This document shows, piece by piece, positions 1 to 7,899 of a stretch of 64,000 bases of DNA (the stretch's first letter is position 1; every line of letters begins with the position of its first letter). The notes below the pieces were generated by a model, which ran no database searches, was not told the origin of the DNA, and saw only the letters and a program-made list of their open reading frames with translations. This DNA is from Acinetobacter soli (GTDB lineage: Bacteria > Pseudomonadota > Gammaproteobacteria > Pseudomonadales > Moraxellaceae): assembly GCF_000760595.1 (NCBI RefSeq), contig NZ_BBNM01000003.1:1-64000 (forward strand), in the 5' to 3' direction. The position numbers and the translations under genes are program-made.

Positions 1-1
1 T

Positions 2-193
2 TTCTTAAAAGGCACAGTGGATTTAAATACACGCGGTGAGATCATCATTGATGAGCGTAACGAAACCAATGTGAAGGGTGTATTTGCTGCAGGTGACTGT
101 ACCACGGTACCGTACAAGCAGATCATTATTGCAACAGGTGAAGGGGCAAAAGCGGCATTGTCTGCCTTCGATTATATTATTCGCAATGGTTAA
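2..193 (+). CDS. ahpF: Alkyl hydroperoxide reductase subunit F, C-terminal end (partial)
   Basis: The window opens inside this gene; the last 63 codons are present and end at a TAA stop. The visible part has the C-terminal FAD-binding signature of the thioredoxin-reductase-like flavoproteins (GVFAAGDCT, then a segment around [13 protein letters not shown]). AhpF passes electrons from NADH to the peroxiredoxin AhpC, which detoxifies peroxides in the cytoplasm. The N-terminal thioredoxin-fold repeats that separate AhpF from plain thioredoxin reductase lie outside the window. The AhpF call therefore rests on the wording of this tail (TVPYKQI), and a TrxB-like protein is the alternative. Confidence 0.8.
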   Translation, partial: FLKGTVDLNTRGEIIIDERNETNVKGVFAAGDCTTVPYKQIIIATGEGAKAALSAFDYIIRNG

Positions 194-226
194 TTTTTTA
201 ACGCAAGTGTAGTTTTACCTTTTTAT

Positions 227-262
227 AAGGCTTATCTTCCCCGATGGATAAGCCTTTTTTTT
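227..262 (+). terminator. Intrinsic terminator after ahpF
   Basis: A 10-bp perfect stem (AAGGCTTATC / GATAAGCCTT) closes a 10-base loop and is followed by a run of eight T. It sits 33 bases after the ahpF stop. Confidence 0.85.
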
Positions 263-375
263 TATTGCATTTTTAAACATTTTAATTACAAATTTAAATC
301 AGTAGATAGCATAATTTTTAGCATAATGAATTAACTTCGATATCAATCGGATGCCTCACAAAAAGGAAATATACA

Positions 376-717
376 ATGAAAAAACTGATGATGATTGCAA
401 GCTTGGCGGCCGCTGTGGCACTGGTGGGTTGTAGTAAAGAAAAAGCCCCTGAGACAGGCGCAACAACAGGCCAACATTTGGAAAATGCAGCAAATCAAGC
501 AGGCCACGATATTAAAGATGCTTCACACAACGCAGCTCAAAAAATTGAATCGGCTACAGACAACGCTGCGGCTAAAATCGATGCTGCTGCCGATAAAGCA
601 GCTGCTTCAACTGAAAATGCAGCTCAAAAAACTGAAGCTGCAACACGTGATGCGACTCATGATGCCGCTGCACATGTCGAGAAAGCAGCGAAAGATGTGA
701 AAGAAGACAGTAAATAA
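376..717 (+). CDS. Small alanine-rich lipoprotein with LEA-like 11-residue repeats
   Basis: A 113-residue lipoprotein. Residues 1-18 form a lipoprotein signal peptide ending in the lipobox LVGC (Cys19); Ser at +2 predicts outer-membrane sorting. The mature part is very hydrophilic and rich in Ala, Lys, Asp and Thr. From about residue 52 it follows an 11-residue pattern (NAAQKIESATD, NAAAKIDAAAD, KAAASTENAAQ and looser copies), as expected for an amphipathic helix like those of group 3 LEA proteins or apolipoproteins. An AGGAAA ribosome site lies 8 bases before the ATG. It is a single-gene unit between two terminators. The specific function is unknown; a role in envelope or desiccation stress is only an inference from the repeat type. 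Confidence 0.75.
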   Translation: MKKLMMIASLAAAVALVGCSKEKAPETGATTGQHLENAANQAGHDIKDASHNAAQKIESATDNAAAKIDAAADKAAASTENAAQKTEAATRDATHDAAAHVEKAAKDVKEDSK

Positions 718-721
718 AAAC

Positions 722-753
722 AAAAAAATCCCACAATAATGTGGGATTTTTTA
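722..753. terminator. Bidirectional terminator between the lipoprotein gene and grxD
   Basis: The stem ATCCCACA / TGTGGGAT has a 4-base loop. It is flanked by A and T runs, so it works for both converging genes. Confidence 0.85.
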
Positions 754-761
754 TATCAGCA

Positions 762-1103
762 TTATGCTTCTGGAGCTGGACTATGCTGCTCGATTAATGG
801 CTTTAACTCACCATTTTGGAACATTTCGAGCATGATGTCGCTGCCACCAACAAGTTCGCCATTGACCCATAATTGAGGGAATGTCGGCCAGTTTGCAATG
901 CCCGGCAATGTTGCACGAATATCTGGATTTTCGAGAATATTGACATAAGCAAATGGTCGCCCAATTTGACTCAGCGCTTCAACTGCACGCGCAGAAAAAC
1001 CACACTGTGGAAATTGTGGCGTACCTTTCATGTAAAGTAACACTGCATGTTTAGCAATTTGATCACGAATTAACGCTTCTGTATCACGCGCTTGTTCAGT
1101 CAT
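762..1103 (-). CDS. grxD: Monothiol glutaredoxin, Grx4 family
   Basis: A 113-residue cytosolic glutaredoxin with the monothiol active site CGFS (Cys34). Around it are the family segments VLLYMKGTPQFPQ before the site, TFPQLWVNGELVGGSD for glutathione binding, and a C-terminal LKPLI. Grx4-type proteins bind and deliver [2Fe-2S] clusters as glutathione-ligated dimers, usually with a BolA partner. The ATG at 1103 is chosen because GAGGA lies just upstream and the protein then has the usual family length. The open frame continues 16 codons further up without a ribosome site. It converges on the small lipoprotein gene through a shared terminator. Confidence 0.93.
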   Translation of the reverse strand: MTEQARDTEALIRDQIAKHAVLLYMKGTPQFPQCGFSARAVEALSQIGRPFAYVNILENPDIRATLPGIANWPTFPQLWVNGELVGGSDIMLEMFQNGELKPLIEQHSPAPEA

Positions 1104-1268
1104 AGATAAATCCTCAACTATTCTCAGGGCATTATACCTAAAAGTATACAATCCGTGTGCCTGATCCTAAGATTTCTTGCTTAATTTTCGTTTTATACTT
1201 TCTTTCCTGAAGAGTTTTTGCTTATATACCTTTTTTAATTCACTTCTTTTCACAGATAAGAGTACGAT

Positions 1269-2483
1269 ATGAATCACATCACCCTCGCCCCTGTACAACC
1301 TGATCAACCCACTCATTTGATGGCAACCTATGGCCGCCAAGCGATCAGTTTTGTGCGAGGCCGAGGATCTTATCTTTATACGGAAGATGGAACCGAGTAT
1401 CTAGATGCCTTAACCGGGATTGCGGTCTGTGGACTGGGTCATGCACACCCTGTCATTGCCGAGGCGATCGCCGAACAGGCCGCGACGTTGGTACATACCA
1501 GTAATATCTTTGAAATTCCATGGCAAACGGCAGCAGCACAAAAGCTGGCTGAAGTTTCAGGCATGCACGAAATTTTCTTTTCAAACAGTGGTGCCGAGTC
1601 CAACGAAGGCGCAATCAAGATTGCGCGTAAGTTTGGCGCACAGCAAGGGATTCGCCAGCCTAAAATTATTGTGGCTGAAAAATCTTTTCATGGCCGTACC
1701 CTCGCCACTTTATCTGCAACTGGCAACAGTAAAGTACAAGAAGGCTTTTATCCATTGGTAGAAGGCTTTATACGCGTTCCTTTTGGTGATGTTGAAGCGA
1801 TTCAAGAAGCTGCACTTCATCATCCTGATATCGTGGCTATTTTAATTGAACCGATTCAGGGCGAAGGCGGTATTAATACTGCACCTCAAGGTTTTAGCTA
1901 TCTTGAAGAAGTGCGTGCATTGTGTAATCAACACAATTGGCTGATGATGTTAGACGAGATTCAAACTGGAAACGGCCGTACAGGAAAGTACTTTGCTTAC
2001 CAGCACACCAATATTATTCCCGATGTTCTGACAACCGCTAAAGGCTTAGGCAATGGTTTTCCGGTGGGTGCTGTGATGACGCAAGGCAAAGCTGTTGGTC
2101 TGCTTGGGCCAGGTAGCCATGGTTCGACATATGGTGGAACAGTGCTGGGTTCACGAGTGGTTTACACCGTAATTGATACCATTCAAAAAGAGAATGTCAT
2201 TGAAAATGCGGAAAAAGTGGGCAGTTATATTGTTGAACAGTTACGCGAACGTCTCGGAGAGTTTTCAGTTCAGGTGCGTGGCTTCGGTATGATGATTGGT
2301 ATTGAATTACCTATGCCATGTGCAGATATCGTGCATAGTGCACGTGACAATTATAAGCTGATTGTCAATGTGACCGCAGGAAACGTAGTCCGTTTACTCC
2401 CTCCACTGAATATGACATTTAAACAAGCCGATGACCTTTTGGCGCGCTTAGTGCCGGCCATTACAGATTTTATCAAGGCCTAA
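1269..2483 (+). CDS. argD: Acetylornithine aminotransferase (class III, PLP)
   Basis: 404 residues, the normal length for ArgD. It is a fold-type I PLP enzyme with the phosphate-binding segment FSNSGAESNEGAIK (about 104-117), the cofactor aspartate in LDEIQTGNGRTG (229-239) and the Schiff-base lysine in TTAKGLGNGFP (Lys258). It transfers an amino group from glutamate to N-acetylglutamate semialdehyde in arginine synthesis. The same family includes succinylornithine and succinyldiaminopimelate aminotransferases, so it may serve lysine synthesis or arginine breakdown too. No other arginine genes are adjacent. It is monocistronic and ends at a strong terminator shared with the LysR gene. Confidence 0.85.
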   Translation: MNHITLAPVQPDQPTHLMATYGRQAISFVRGRGSYLYTEDGTEYLDALTGIAVCGLGHAHPVIAEAIAEQAATLVHTSNIFEIPWQTAAAQKLAEVSGMHEIFFSNSGAESNEGAIKIARKFGAQQGIRQPKIIVAEKSFHGRTLATLSATGNSKVQEGFYPLVEGFIRVPFGDVEAIQEAALHHPDIVAILIEPIQGEGGINTAPQGFSYLEEVRALCNQHNWLMMLDEIQTGNGRTGKYFAYQHTNIIPDVLTTAKGLGNGFPVGAVMTQGKAVGLLGPGSHGSTYGGTVLGSRVVYTVIDTIQKENVIENAEKVGSYIVEQLRERLGEFSVQVRGFGMMIGIELPMPCADIVHSARDNYKLIVNVTAGNVVRLLPPLNMTFKQADDLLARLVPAITDFIKA

Positions 2484-2500
2484 ATGAAATCAATCAAAAA

Positions 2501-2523
2501 AAGCCGCATCAGCGGCTTTTTTT
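2501..2523. terminator. Bidirectional terminator between argD and the LysR gene
   Basis: The stem AAGCCGC / GCGGCTT has a 4-base loop, with A runs before and T runs after it. Confidence 0.85.
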
Positions 2524-2532
2524 ATTCTGCGC

Positions 2533-3462
2533 TTAGCATGCTTCTAACAAATTACGACCGCCTGGAAGCTGGCCAAAATATTGTTTGAGAGCATCTAGAC
2601 AACGATGAATTTTCATCGGTTGCTGTTCGCGCTTTTGAGTCAGTGCATACAAATTAAATGCAGGAAGGTTCCAATCCGGTAAGACCTCGACCAGCGAGCC
2701 ATTGATCAATTCTTTTTGAACATCCAAATACAATATTCTGGCAACGCCGTGGCCTTGCTGGCATAGCGCTTTGGCGATAAATACGTTATTTGTTTGCAAA
2801 CGATTTTTCATCTGAAGATCGACGCGTTCACCACTTGATGCGTGTTGAAACGAAAAATCTTGATAACCATTCATCAGATTAATTGGAATGAGATCATGAT
2901 TCGCCAAATCTTCTGGGCGCGAAATTGGAGCCGATTGATTTAAATAACTTGGCGAGGCGACCAATACTTGATCGACACGCGCCATCGGAATGGCATTTAA
3001 ACTCTGATCGTCTATACGTTGGCTCATCCGAATGGCTATATCAATCCGCCCTTCAATAAGATCTATATACCGATGATCAGCTTCAAAATGAACGGACAAT
3101 CCGCGATGAGCAGACATCCAATGTGACAATGCAGGAATCACGTGGAATGCACCTAACTCTGGTGTCGTCGCAATGCGAAGATCCCCGATTAAATCATCCC
3201 TTAATTCGTTGATCCGAATTTTTCCACGCTCTGCAGCAGCGAGCATTTCTTGACAACTGTGGAAAAAAGCTTGTCCAGCCTCAGTTAAGCTTAACTTTCG
3301 GGTAGAGCGATGTAGCAGTGTAACATCCATCTCTTGCTCTAGTGACCGAATTTGCTGACTGACGGCACTGGTGGTGATACCTAAATTTCGGGCTGCACCA
3401 CTGAACGAACTTTTCTCTACAACACAAGCAAATACTCCCATTGCTCGAAGTTGATCTAACAT
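2533..3462 (-). CDS. LysR-family transcriptional regulator
   Basis: 309 residues with an N-terminal winged helix-turn-helix at about 2-60 (FSGAARNLGITTSAVSQQI, then LEQEMDVTLLHRSTRKLSLTEAG). A periplasmic-binding-protein-like effector domain of the CrgA type follows. The start is well supported, with GAGGG seven bases before the ATG. LysR genes often sit divergent to their target, but here the upstream neighbour nlpD is on the same strand and argD is convergent. The target therefore cannot be read from context; autoregulation is likely on general grounds only. Confidence 0.88.
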   Translation of the reverse strand: MLDQLRAMGVFACVVEKSSFSGAARNLGITTSAVSQQIRSLEQEMDVTLLHRSTRKLSLTEAGQAFFHSCQEMLAAAERGKIRINELRDDLIGDLRIATTPELGAFHVIPALSHWMSAHRGLSVHFEADHRYIDLIEGRIDIAIRMSQRIDDQSLNAIPMARVDQVLVASPSYLNQSAPISRPEDLANHDLIPINLMNGYQDFSFQHASSGERVDLQMKNRLQTNNVFIAKALCQQGHGVARILYLDVQKELINGSLVEVLPDWNLPAFNLYALTQKREQQPMKIHRCLDALKQYFGQLPGGRNLLEAC

Positions 3463-3571
3463 AAATTTCCCTCTGAACTTATGAGATGCTCCTTATCTAA
3501 ATATGATAAAAGCAACTCGTTGTATTATACGGAGAAATCTATGCTTTGCATTATCTAATTCATAATTCCTA

Positions 3572-4405
3572 TTAGTTAATTGGGATAATGTTGGCAGGAT
3601 TAATCGGTTTACCATCTAAACGCACCTGAAACTCAAGCATCACGCGGTTTGTACCTGAAGAACCCATTTCAGCAATTTTTTGACCGGCCGTTACATTATC
3701 TCCGCTTTTTACGAGCATCTTGCTGTTATGTGCATACGCTGTAATATAGCCATCGACATGTTTAACAAGCACCAAGTTTCCATATTCTTTCAAGCCATCT
3801 GCCGCATATACCACCTGACCGTTTGCTGCTGCGAAGACTGGATCACCTTGGTTTCCACCATAGCGTATCCCTTTGATATTACTTGCCAAATTAAAGCTTT
3901 GAATGACTGGACCATTCGATGGTTTCATCCAGCGCAAAGTACTTGGTACAGGCGAAACAGGAACAACTGGCGCTGGTACAGTATTTACAGGCGTGGTGGT
4001 TCTTGGTGGAGTGGTTTGCGCCGTTGTGGTCGGTAAATTAATACTCTGGCGTTGAATAGGTGCAGATTGAACCATTGGCTGAGTAGTCACAGAGCGACGG
4101 CTTGCGGAGCCTTTCAAACGTAAAGATTGGTTTACATAAATGCGATATGGCGGTGCAATATCATTGAGCTCTGCCACATTTAAATAATTTAAACCATAGC
4201 GTGCGGCAATCCCGCTTAATGTATCACCTGAACGCACCGTATAGTAATCTGGCGCACTCGTATATCGAACTTGCTGATTTATCTGAGGTTTTGAGGCACA
4301 TCCGGTGATTGCAAGTGTACCAGCAACCGCAGCAGACAACATTATTGTTTTGATGAAAGTATGGGCCGAAGCATTAAAATCCCGTTGTTGTCGAAGCAAT
4401 TGCAT
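3572..4405 (-). CDS. nlpD: NlpD-like lipoprotein, LysM plus degenerate LytM (M23) domain
   Basis: A 277-residue lipoprotein with the lipobox ITGC (Cys36). A LysM peptidoglycan-binding domain (about 53-98, YYTVRSGDTLSGIAARYG) is followed by a Pro/Thr-rich linker and a C-terminal LytM/M23 domain (about 165-275). The zinc ligands of active M23 peptidases are missing: the H-x-x-x-D region reads GIRYGGNQGD and the final HxH region reads LEFQV. That matches NlpD/EnvC proteins, which activate cell-wall amidases such as AmiC at the septum and do not cut peptidoglycan themselves. It lies downstream of surE, as nlpD does in enterobacteria. A hairpin between the two genes may reduce read-through. The ribosome site GAGGGAG is strong. 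Confidence 0.87.
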   Translation of the reverse strand: MQLLRQQRDFNASAHTFIKTIMLSAAVAGTLAITGCASKPQINQQVRYTSAPDYYTVRSGDTLSGIAARYGLNYLNVAELNDIAPPYRIYVNQSLRLKGSASRRSVTTQPMVQSAPIQRQSINLPTTTAQTTPPRTTTPVNTVPAPVVPVSPVPSTLRWMKPSNGPVIQSFNLASNIKGIRYGGNQGDPVFAAANGQVVYAADGLKEYGNLVLVKHVDGYITAYAHNSKMLVKSGDNVTAGQKIAEMGSSGTNRVMLEFQVRLDGKPINPANIIPIN

Positions 4406-4458
4406 TTATCTCCCTCTCGAATCAAGCAACACTAACAAATCGTTGCACTAAGATTACC

Positions 4459-4496
4459 AAAAAAGGATGAAGAAACGAGTCTCTTCACCTTTTTTT
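4459..4496 (-). terminator. Possible terminator or attenuator between surE and nlpD
   Basis: Arms of about 14 bp (AAAAAAGGATGAAGA against TCTTCACCTTTTTT) pair with one bulged A around an 8-base loop. The flanking runs give a T tail on either strand. It sits between two same-strand genes, so it may limit surE read-through or end a surE-only transcript. Confidence 0.5.
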
Positions 4497-4535
4497 CACA
4501 AAGTTACAACACTTACAGCGCGGTCAGTTATAGCT

Positions 4536-5303
4536 CTAGCCTATATATGTTTGTAAGTCTTCTAAAATATTATAATTGGTTGCATCCATCTGAATCGGGG
4601 TAATGCTGACATAACCATTGGCGACTGCAAAGAAATCTGACTGGATATGCGACGGCGTTTTTCTTGGATCTGTAACAGCTTCCCCAGCAAGACCAATCCA
4701 ATAGACCTGACGTCCACGCGGATCGACATGACTGGTAATTGGCTTGGCTTGACCACGTAACCCCTGATAGGTGACTTTTTCGCCTTTTAGCTCAGGCACG
4801 TCTGGAATATTGATATTGAGAATATGACGTGCCGGTAAATTTGGCAGTCCTTTTTTAATAAAGTCATGAACCCATTGTGCAGCAACGGCATATTCGTTGA
4901 TATTTTCATAAGAACGCACATTACTGCCTGCCAGAGATACCGCAATCGCTGGCTGCTTCATCAAGCGTCCTTCAAATGCAGCACCCACCGTACCCGAGTA
5001 CAGTACATCGTCACCTAAATTGGCGCCGCTGTTAATTCCGCTCACGACCAGATCAAACTCAAAATCAAACAAGCCGTTCATTGACAGATATACACAGTCG
5101 GCAGGAGTACCGTTGACCGCCCAGACATCTTGTGCAATTTGAATCGGACGCAGTGGTCGATCAAGCGTTAAGGCACTCGAGTAGCCACTGCGCTCACTTT
5201 CTGGTGCCACGATGACCACCCGCCCCAGCGGACGTAATGCTTTGGCTAATGCTTGAATTCCGGGAGCAAACACACCGTCGTCATTGGCTATTAAAATATT
5301 CAC
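4536..5303 (-). CDS. surE: 5'/3'-nucleotidase SurE
   Basis: 255 residues, the full family length. The N-terminal metal site is present (NDDG, Asp8-Asp9), Ser39 lies in ESERSGYS, and the family segments NGTPADCV and [22 protein letters not shown] are intact. SurE is a metal-dependent cytosolic phosphatase that removes phosphate from nucleoside 5'- and 3'-monophosphates and short polyphosphate. The start codon is GTG at 5303. It is fixed by the universal family N-terminus ([10 protein letters not shown]), although the ribosome site is weak. In E. coli the order is surE-pcm-nlpD-rpoS; here nlpD follows directly and neither pcm nor rpoS is in the window. Confidence 0.94.
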   Translation of the reverse strand: MNILIANDDGVFAPGIQALAKALRPLGRVVIVAPESERSGYSSALTLDRPLRPIQIAQDVWAVNGTPADCVYLSMNGLFDFEFDLVVSGINSGANLGDDVLYSGTVGAAFEGRLMKQPAIAVSLAGSNVRSYENINEYAVAAQWVHDFIKKGLPNLPARHILNINIPDVPELKGEKVTYQGLRGQAKPITSHVDPRGRQVYWIGLAGEAVTDPRKTPSHIQSDFFAVANGYVSITPIQMDATNYNILEDLQTYIG

Positions 5304-5551
5304 TTCAAGCAGACTCTATCTAATCAACGAAAACAAGGCTCCGATTATATCGCCATGTTCTTATCAATATTCAAGCCCCAAAGCGATGCACTGCGCAAAA
5401 ATCATGCTGATTTTTAAGATGATTATGTACTCTTTTCATCTGTATGATTTTTCGATAAACCAACATCAAGTATACATTTTTGACTTTTATTCTTTTCAGA
5501 TCACGGTACTCTAGTGAAATTACTGTATTTTAGATGTGATTTAGGTCAACA

Positions 5552-5950
5552 ATGAAAAAATCGATTGCTTTACGTATTTCCTCCGCTTTGCTTGTTGTAT
5601 CGAGTGCCCTATTACCCGTGGTTCACGCTGCCGATGCGAAAGATATGTCTGAAAATATTGAAGTGACACCGCAAGAAGGCATTACGCAAGAAGAGCTCGC
5701 AGCAATCCGTGTACTGCATGAAATTTGCCCAAAATTGGTTGCACAAGACAAAGCTGCATTTGAAACCGGCTACTCACGTTTGGTGAAAGACTATATGCCA
5801 AACGAAAGTAATCCAGATGAGGCATTAGAAAAACTCAGCAAACAAAAAAATTTCCAGAAGTTTTTAAAAGAAGCGCGTGCTGATGCCAAAAAGGCTGGTG
5901 ATGAGCAAAATCGTGCTGTTTGCGAAGATGTAAAAGCATATAAGTCATAA
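5552..5950 (+). CDS. Small secreted protein of unknown function
   Basis: 132 residues with a clear Sec signal peptide (charged MKKS start, hydrophobic stretch, cleavage near VHA-ADA at residue 26). The mature part of about 106 residues is acidic to neutral and probably helical. It has two cysteines, in LHEICPKL and NRAVCEDV, that could form a disulfide in the periplasm. AGGT lies six bases before the ATG. I recall similar small secreted proteins only from Moraxellaceae and assign no function. It stands alone between surE (divergent) and dacC, with a hairpin after it. Confidence 0.7.
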   Translation: MKKSIALRISSALLVVSSALLPVVHAADAKDMSENIEVTPQEGITQEELAAIRVLHEICPKLVAQDKAAFETGYSRLVKDYMPNESNPDEALEKLSKQKNFQKFLKEARADAKKAGDEQNRAVCEDVKAYKS

Positions 5951-5980
5951 TTTAATCGTATTTACAATACTGTGTGAAAT

Positions 5981-6008
5981 AAGCCGACTTTCCCGTAGAA
6001 GTCGGCTT
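5981..6008 (+). terminator. Terminator after the small secreted protein gene
   Basis: The stem AAGCCGACTT / AAGTCGGCTT is 10 bp and perfect with an 8-base loop. The T tail is short and interrupted (TTTGCTTT). Confidence 0.6.
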
Positions 6009-6067
6009 TGCTTTATCCTAAAATGCTAGGCTCTTCTGCTTTACTCAAGATATTGGACCAACTAGAA

Positions 6068-7216
6068 ATGACTCTAAAAAGCGCCCTTGCTGCACTCGTT
6101 CTTTTACCCTCATTTTCCTATGCAGCAACTGTGTTATCCACACCACCAGAATTAAATAACAAATCCTATGTCCTGATGGATTATGAAACCGGTCAAATTC
6201 TTGCATCTAAAAATGAAAATGAGCATCTTGCACCGGCTTCAATGACCAAAATGATGACCAGTTACATCATTGAGCAGAAGCTTTTAAAAGGAGAATTAAC
6301 CGAAGGCGAACAGGTTCGTATGAATGAATCTGCATGGTGCCGCGGAAGTAGTTCAGAATCGTGTATGTATGTACCCTTAAATGGCACGGCAACAGTCCTT
6401 GAAATGTTGCGTGGTATTATTGTGCAATCGGGTAATGATGCTTCTAAAGCCATGGCAGAGCATGTGGCAGGCAATGAAGGTACATTTGCCCACATGATGA
6501 ACCAAGAAGCCAAACGTTTAGGTATGGTGAATACCCACTTTATGAACTCGACTGGCTTGCCGGCAGAGGGCCATTATTCATCTGCCAAAGATATGGCACT
6601 GCTTGCACAGCACATCATTAAAGACAGTTCAAAGTACTACCCAATTTATTCAGAAAAAGAATTCACCTTTAACGGTATTAAGCAAGGTAACCGTAATGCA
6701 TTGCTATACACCGACCCTAGCGTAGACGGTTTAAAAACTGGACACACCTCGGAAGCAGGTTACTGCCTCACCACATCGAGTAAACGTGGGCCAATGCGCT
6801 TGATTTCAGTTATTTTCGGAACCAACAGTGTTAATGAGCGTGCCAACCAAACCCGTACCCTTTTAGCATGGGGCTTTTCAAACTTTGAAACGGTAAACGT
6901 TCAACCTGCAAATCAAGTGCTTGCCAAGGCCAAAGTATGGTTTGGTAAAGAAAATGAAGTGCAGATTGGTTTGGCAGAAAACTTCAATGTCACCATGCCA
7001 AAAGGTCAGGCAGACAACATTAAAACCCAATTGGTTGTACAACCAAAATTGAATGCACCGCTACAAAAAGGTCAGGTTGTGGGCAAATTGGTTGCAACAC
7101 TTGATGGTAAAGTGATTGCAGAAAAACCATTGGTGGCACTAAAACCAGTCGAAGAAGCGGGCTTTTTCTCGCGTTTGATCGACCATATCAAGCAGTTTTT
7201 TAGCAACCTGTTTTAA
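6068..7216 (+). CDS. dacC: D-alanyl-D-alanine carboxypeptidase (PBP5/6)
   Basis: 382 residues from the ATG at 6068. The signal peptide ends near SYA-A (residue 19). All three penicillin-binding motifs are present: SxxK at Ser58-Lys61, SGN at 122-124 and KTG at 224-226. A PBP5-type C-terminal beta domain follows, then an amphipathic membrane anchor (FFSRLIDHIKQFFSNLF). The enzyme removes the terminal D-Ala from peptidoglycan pentapeptides on the outer face of the inner membrane. The open frame begins 20 codons earlier at a TTG without a ribosome site. The chosen start places the signal peptide at the N-terminus, though its ribosome site is also weak. Confidence 0.93.
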   Translation: MTLKSALAALVLLPSFSYAATVLSTPPELNNKSYVLMDYETGQILASKNENEHLAPASMTKMMTSYIIEQKLLKGELTEGEQVRMNESAWCRGSSSESCMYVPLNGTATVLEMLRGIIVQSGNDASKAMAEHVAGNEGTFAHMMNQEAKRLGMVNTHFMNSTGLPAEGHYSSAKDMALLAQHIIKDSSKYYPIYSEKEFTFNGIKQGNRNALLYTDPSVDGLKTGHTSEAGYCLTTSSKRGPMRLISVIFGTNSVNERANQTRTLLAWGFSNFETVNVQPANQVLAKAKVWFGKENEVQIGLAENFNVTMPKGQADNIKTQLVVQPKLNAPLQKGQVVGKLVATLDGKVIAEKPLVALKPVEEAGFFSRLIDHIKQFFSNLF

Positions 7217-7234
7217 TTGGTTGTAATAAAAATG

Positions 7235-7270
7235 AAGGCATTCTTGTTTTAAACATGAATGCCTTTTTTC
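7235..7270 (+). terminator. Terminator after dacC
   Basis: The stem AAGGCATTC / GAATGCCTT has a 13-base loop and is followed by six T. Confidence 0.8.
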
Positions 7271-7307
7271 TTTTATACTGTATAAAACTTAACGATATTG
7301 ATCACTA

Positions 7308-7853
7308 ATGAAAAAAAATATACGTCCTTATCTCGAACATCAACCTAAAATCGACTCAAGCTGTTACGTCGATGAAATGTCGGTTGTGATTGGTGATGTT
7401 CAACTGGCTGAACATGCGTCGGTCTGGCCATTTGCTGTGATTCGGGGCGATGTAAATCAGATTCGGATTGGTCGCAACAGTAATGTACAAGATCACTGCA
7501 TGCTGCACGTAAGCCATAAAAATGAGACCAAGCCAAATGGTTCCCCTCTAATCATTGGTGAAGACGTTACCATTGGCCACCATGTAACCTTGCATGGCTG
7601 TACCATCGGAAATCGTGTTTTGGTTGGAATCAATACCGTGATTTTAGATGACGCGATGATTGAAGATGATGTCATGATTGGTGCAGGAAGCTTGGTTCCA
7701 CCACGCAAACGACTTGAAAGTGGTTATTTATATGTGGGTAGCCCTGTGGTTCAAGTGCGTCCATTAACCGAAAAAGAAAAAGCATTTTTGCCTTATTCGG
7801 CACAGCATTATGTGAAGGTTAAAAATAACTATTTAAATCAATTAGAAACCTAA
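7308..7853 (+). CDS. Gamma-carbonic-anhydrase family protein (YrdA-like)
   Basis: 181 residues forming a left-handed beta-helix of hexapeptide repeats (for example SVVIGDVQL, IIGEDVTIGHH, VLVGINTVILDDA). The three zinc-ligand histidine regions of the gamma-carbonic anhydrase family are visible as DHCMLHVSH and IGHHVTLHGC. The protein should be a cytosolic homotrimer with a metal site at each interface. Activity in YrdA-type members is uncertain, so the substrate is unknown. It is followed by a perfect 14-bp hairpin. It is distinct from the PaaY homologue later in this window. Confidence 0.88.
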   Translation: MKKNIRPYLEHQPKIDSSCYVDEMSVVIGDVQLAEHASVWPFAVIRGDVNQIRIGRNSNVQDHCMLHVSHKNETKPNGSPLIIGEDVTIGHHVTLHGCTIGNRVLVGINTVILDDAMIEDDVMIGAGSLVPPRKRLESGYLYVGSPVVQVRPLTEKEKAFLPYSAQHYVKVKNNYLNQLET

Positions 7854-7856
7854 GCT

Positions 7857-7893
7857 ATCCCCCCAAGATTGGCGCTTAAAATCTTGGGGGGAT
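7857..7893. terminator. Strong hairpin between convergent genes
   Basis: A 14-bp perfect stem with six G-C pairs (ATCCCCCCAAGATT / AATCTTGGGGGGAT) closes a 9-base loop. There is no long T run on either side, so it may act more as a transcript-end stabiliser than a classic terminator. Confidence 0.65.
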
Positions 7894-7899
7894 GTTTGC

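Noticed and set aside
5284..5514. 76-codon frame between surE and the small secreted protein gene
   Set aside because: It overlaps the surE start, has no ribosome site and encodes a random-looking sequence.
6008..6067. TTG start of dacC inside the preceding terminator
   Set aside because: It would put 20 extra residues before the signal peptide and has no ribosome site.
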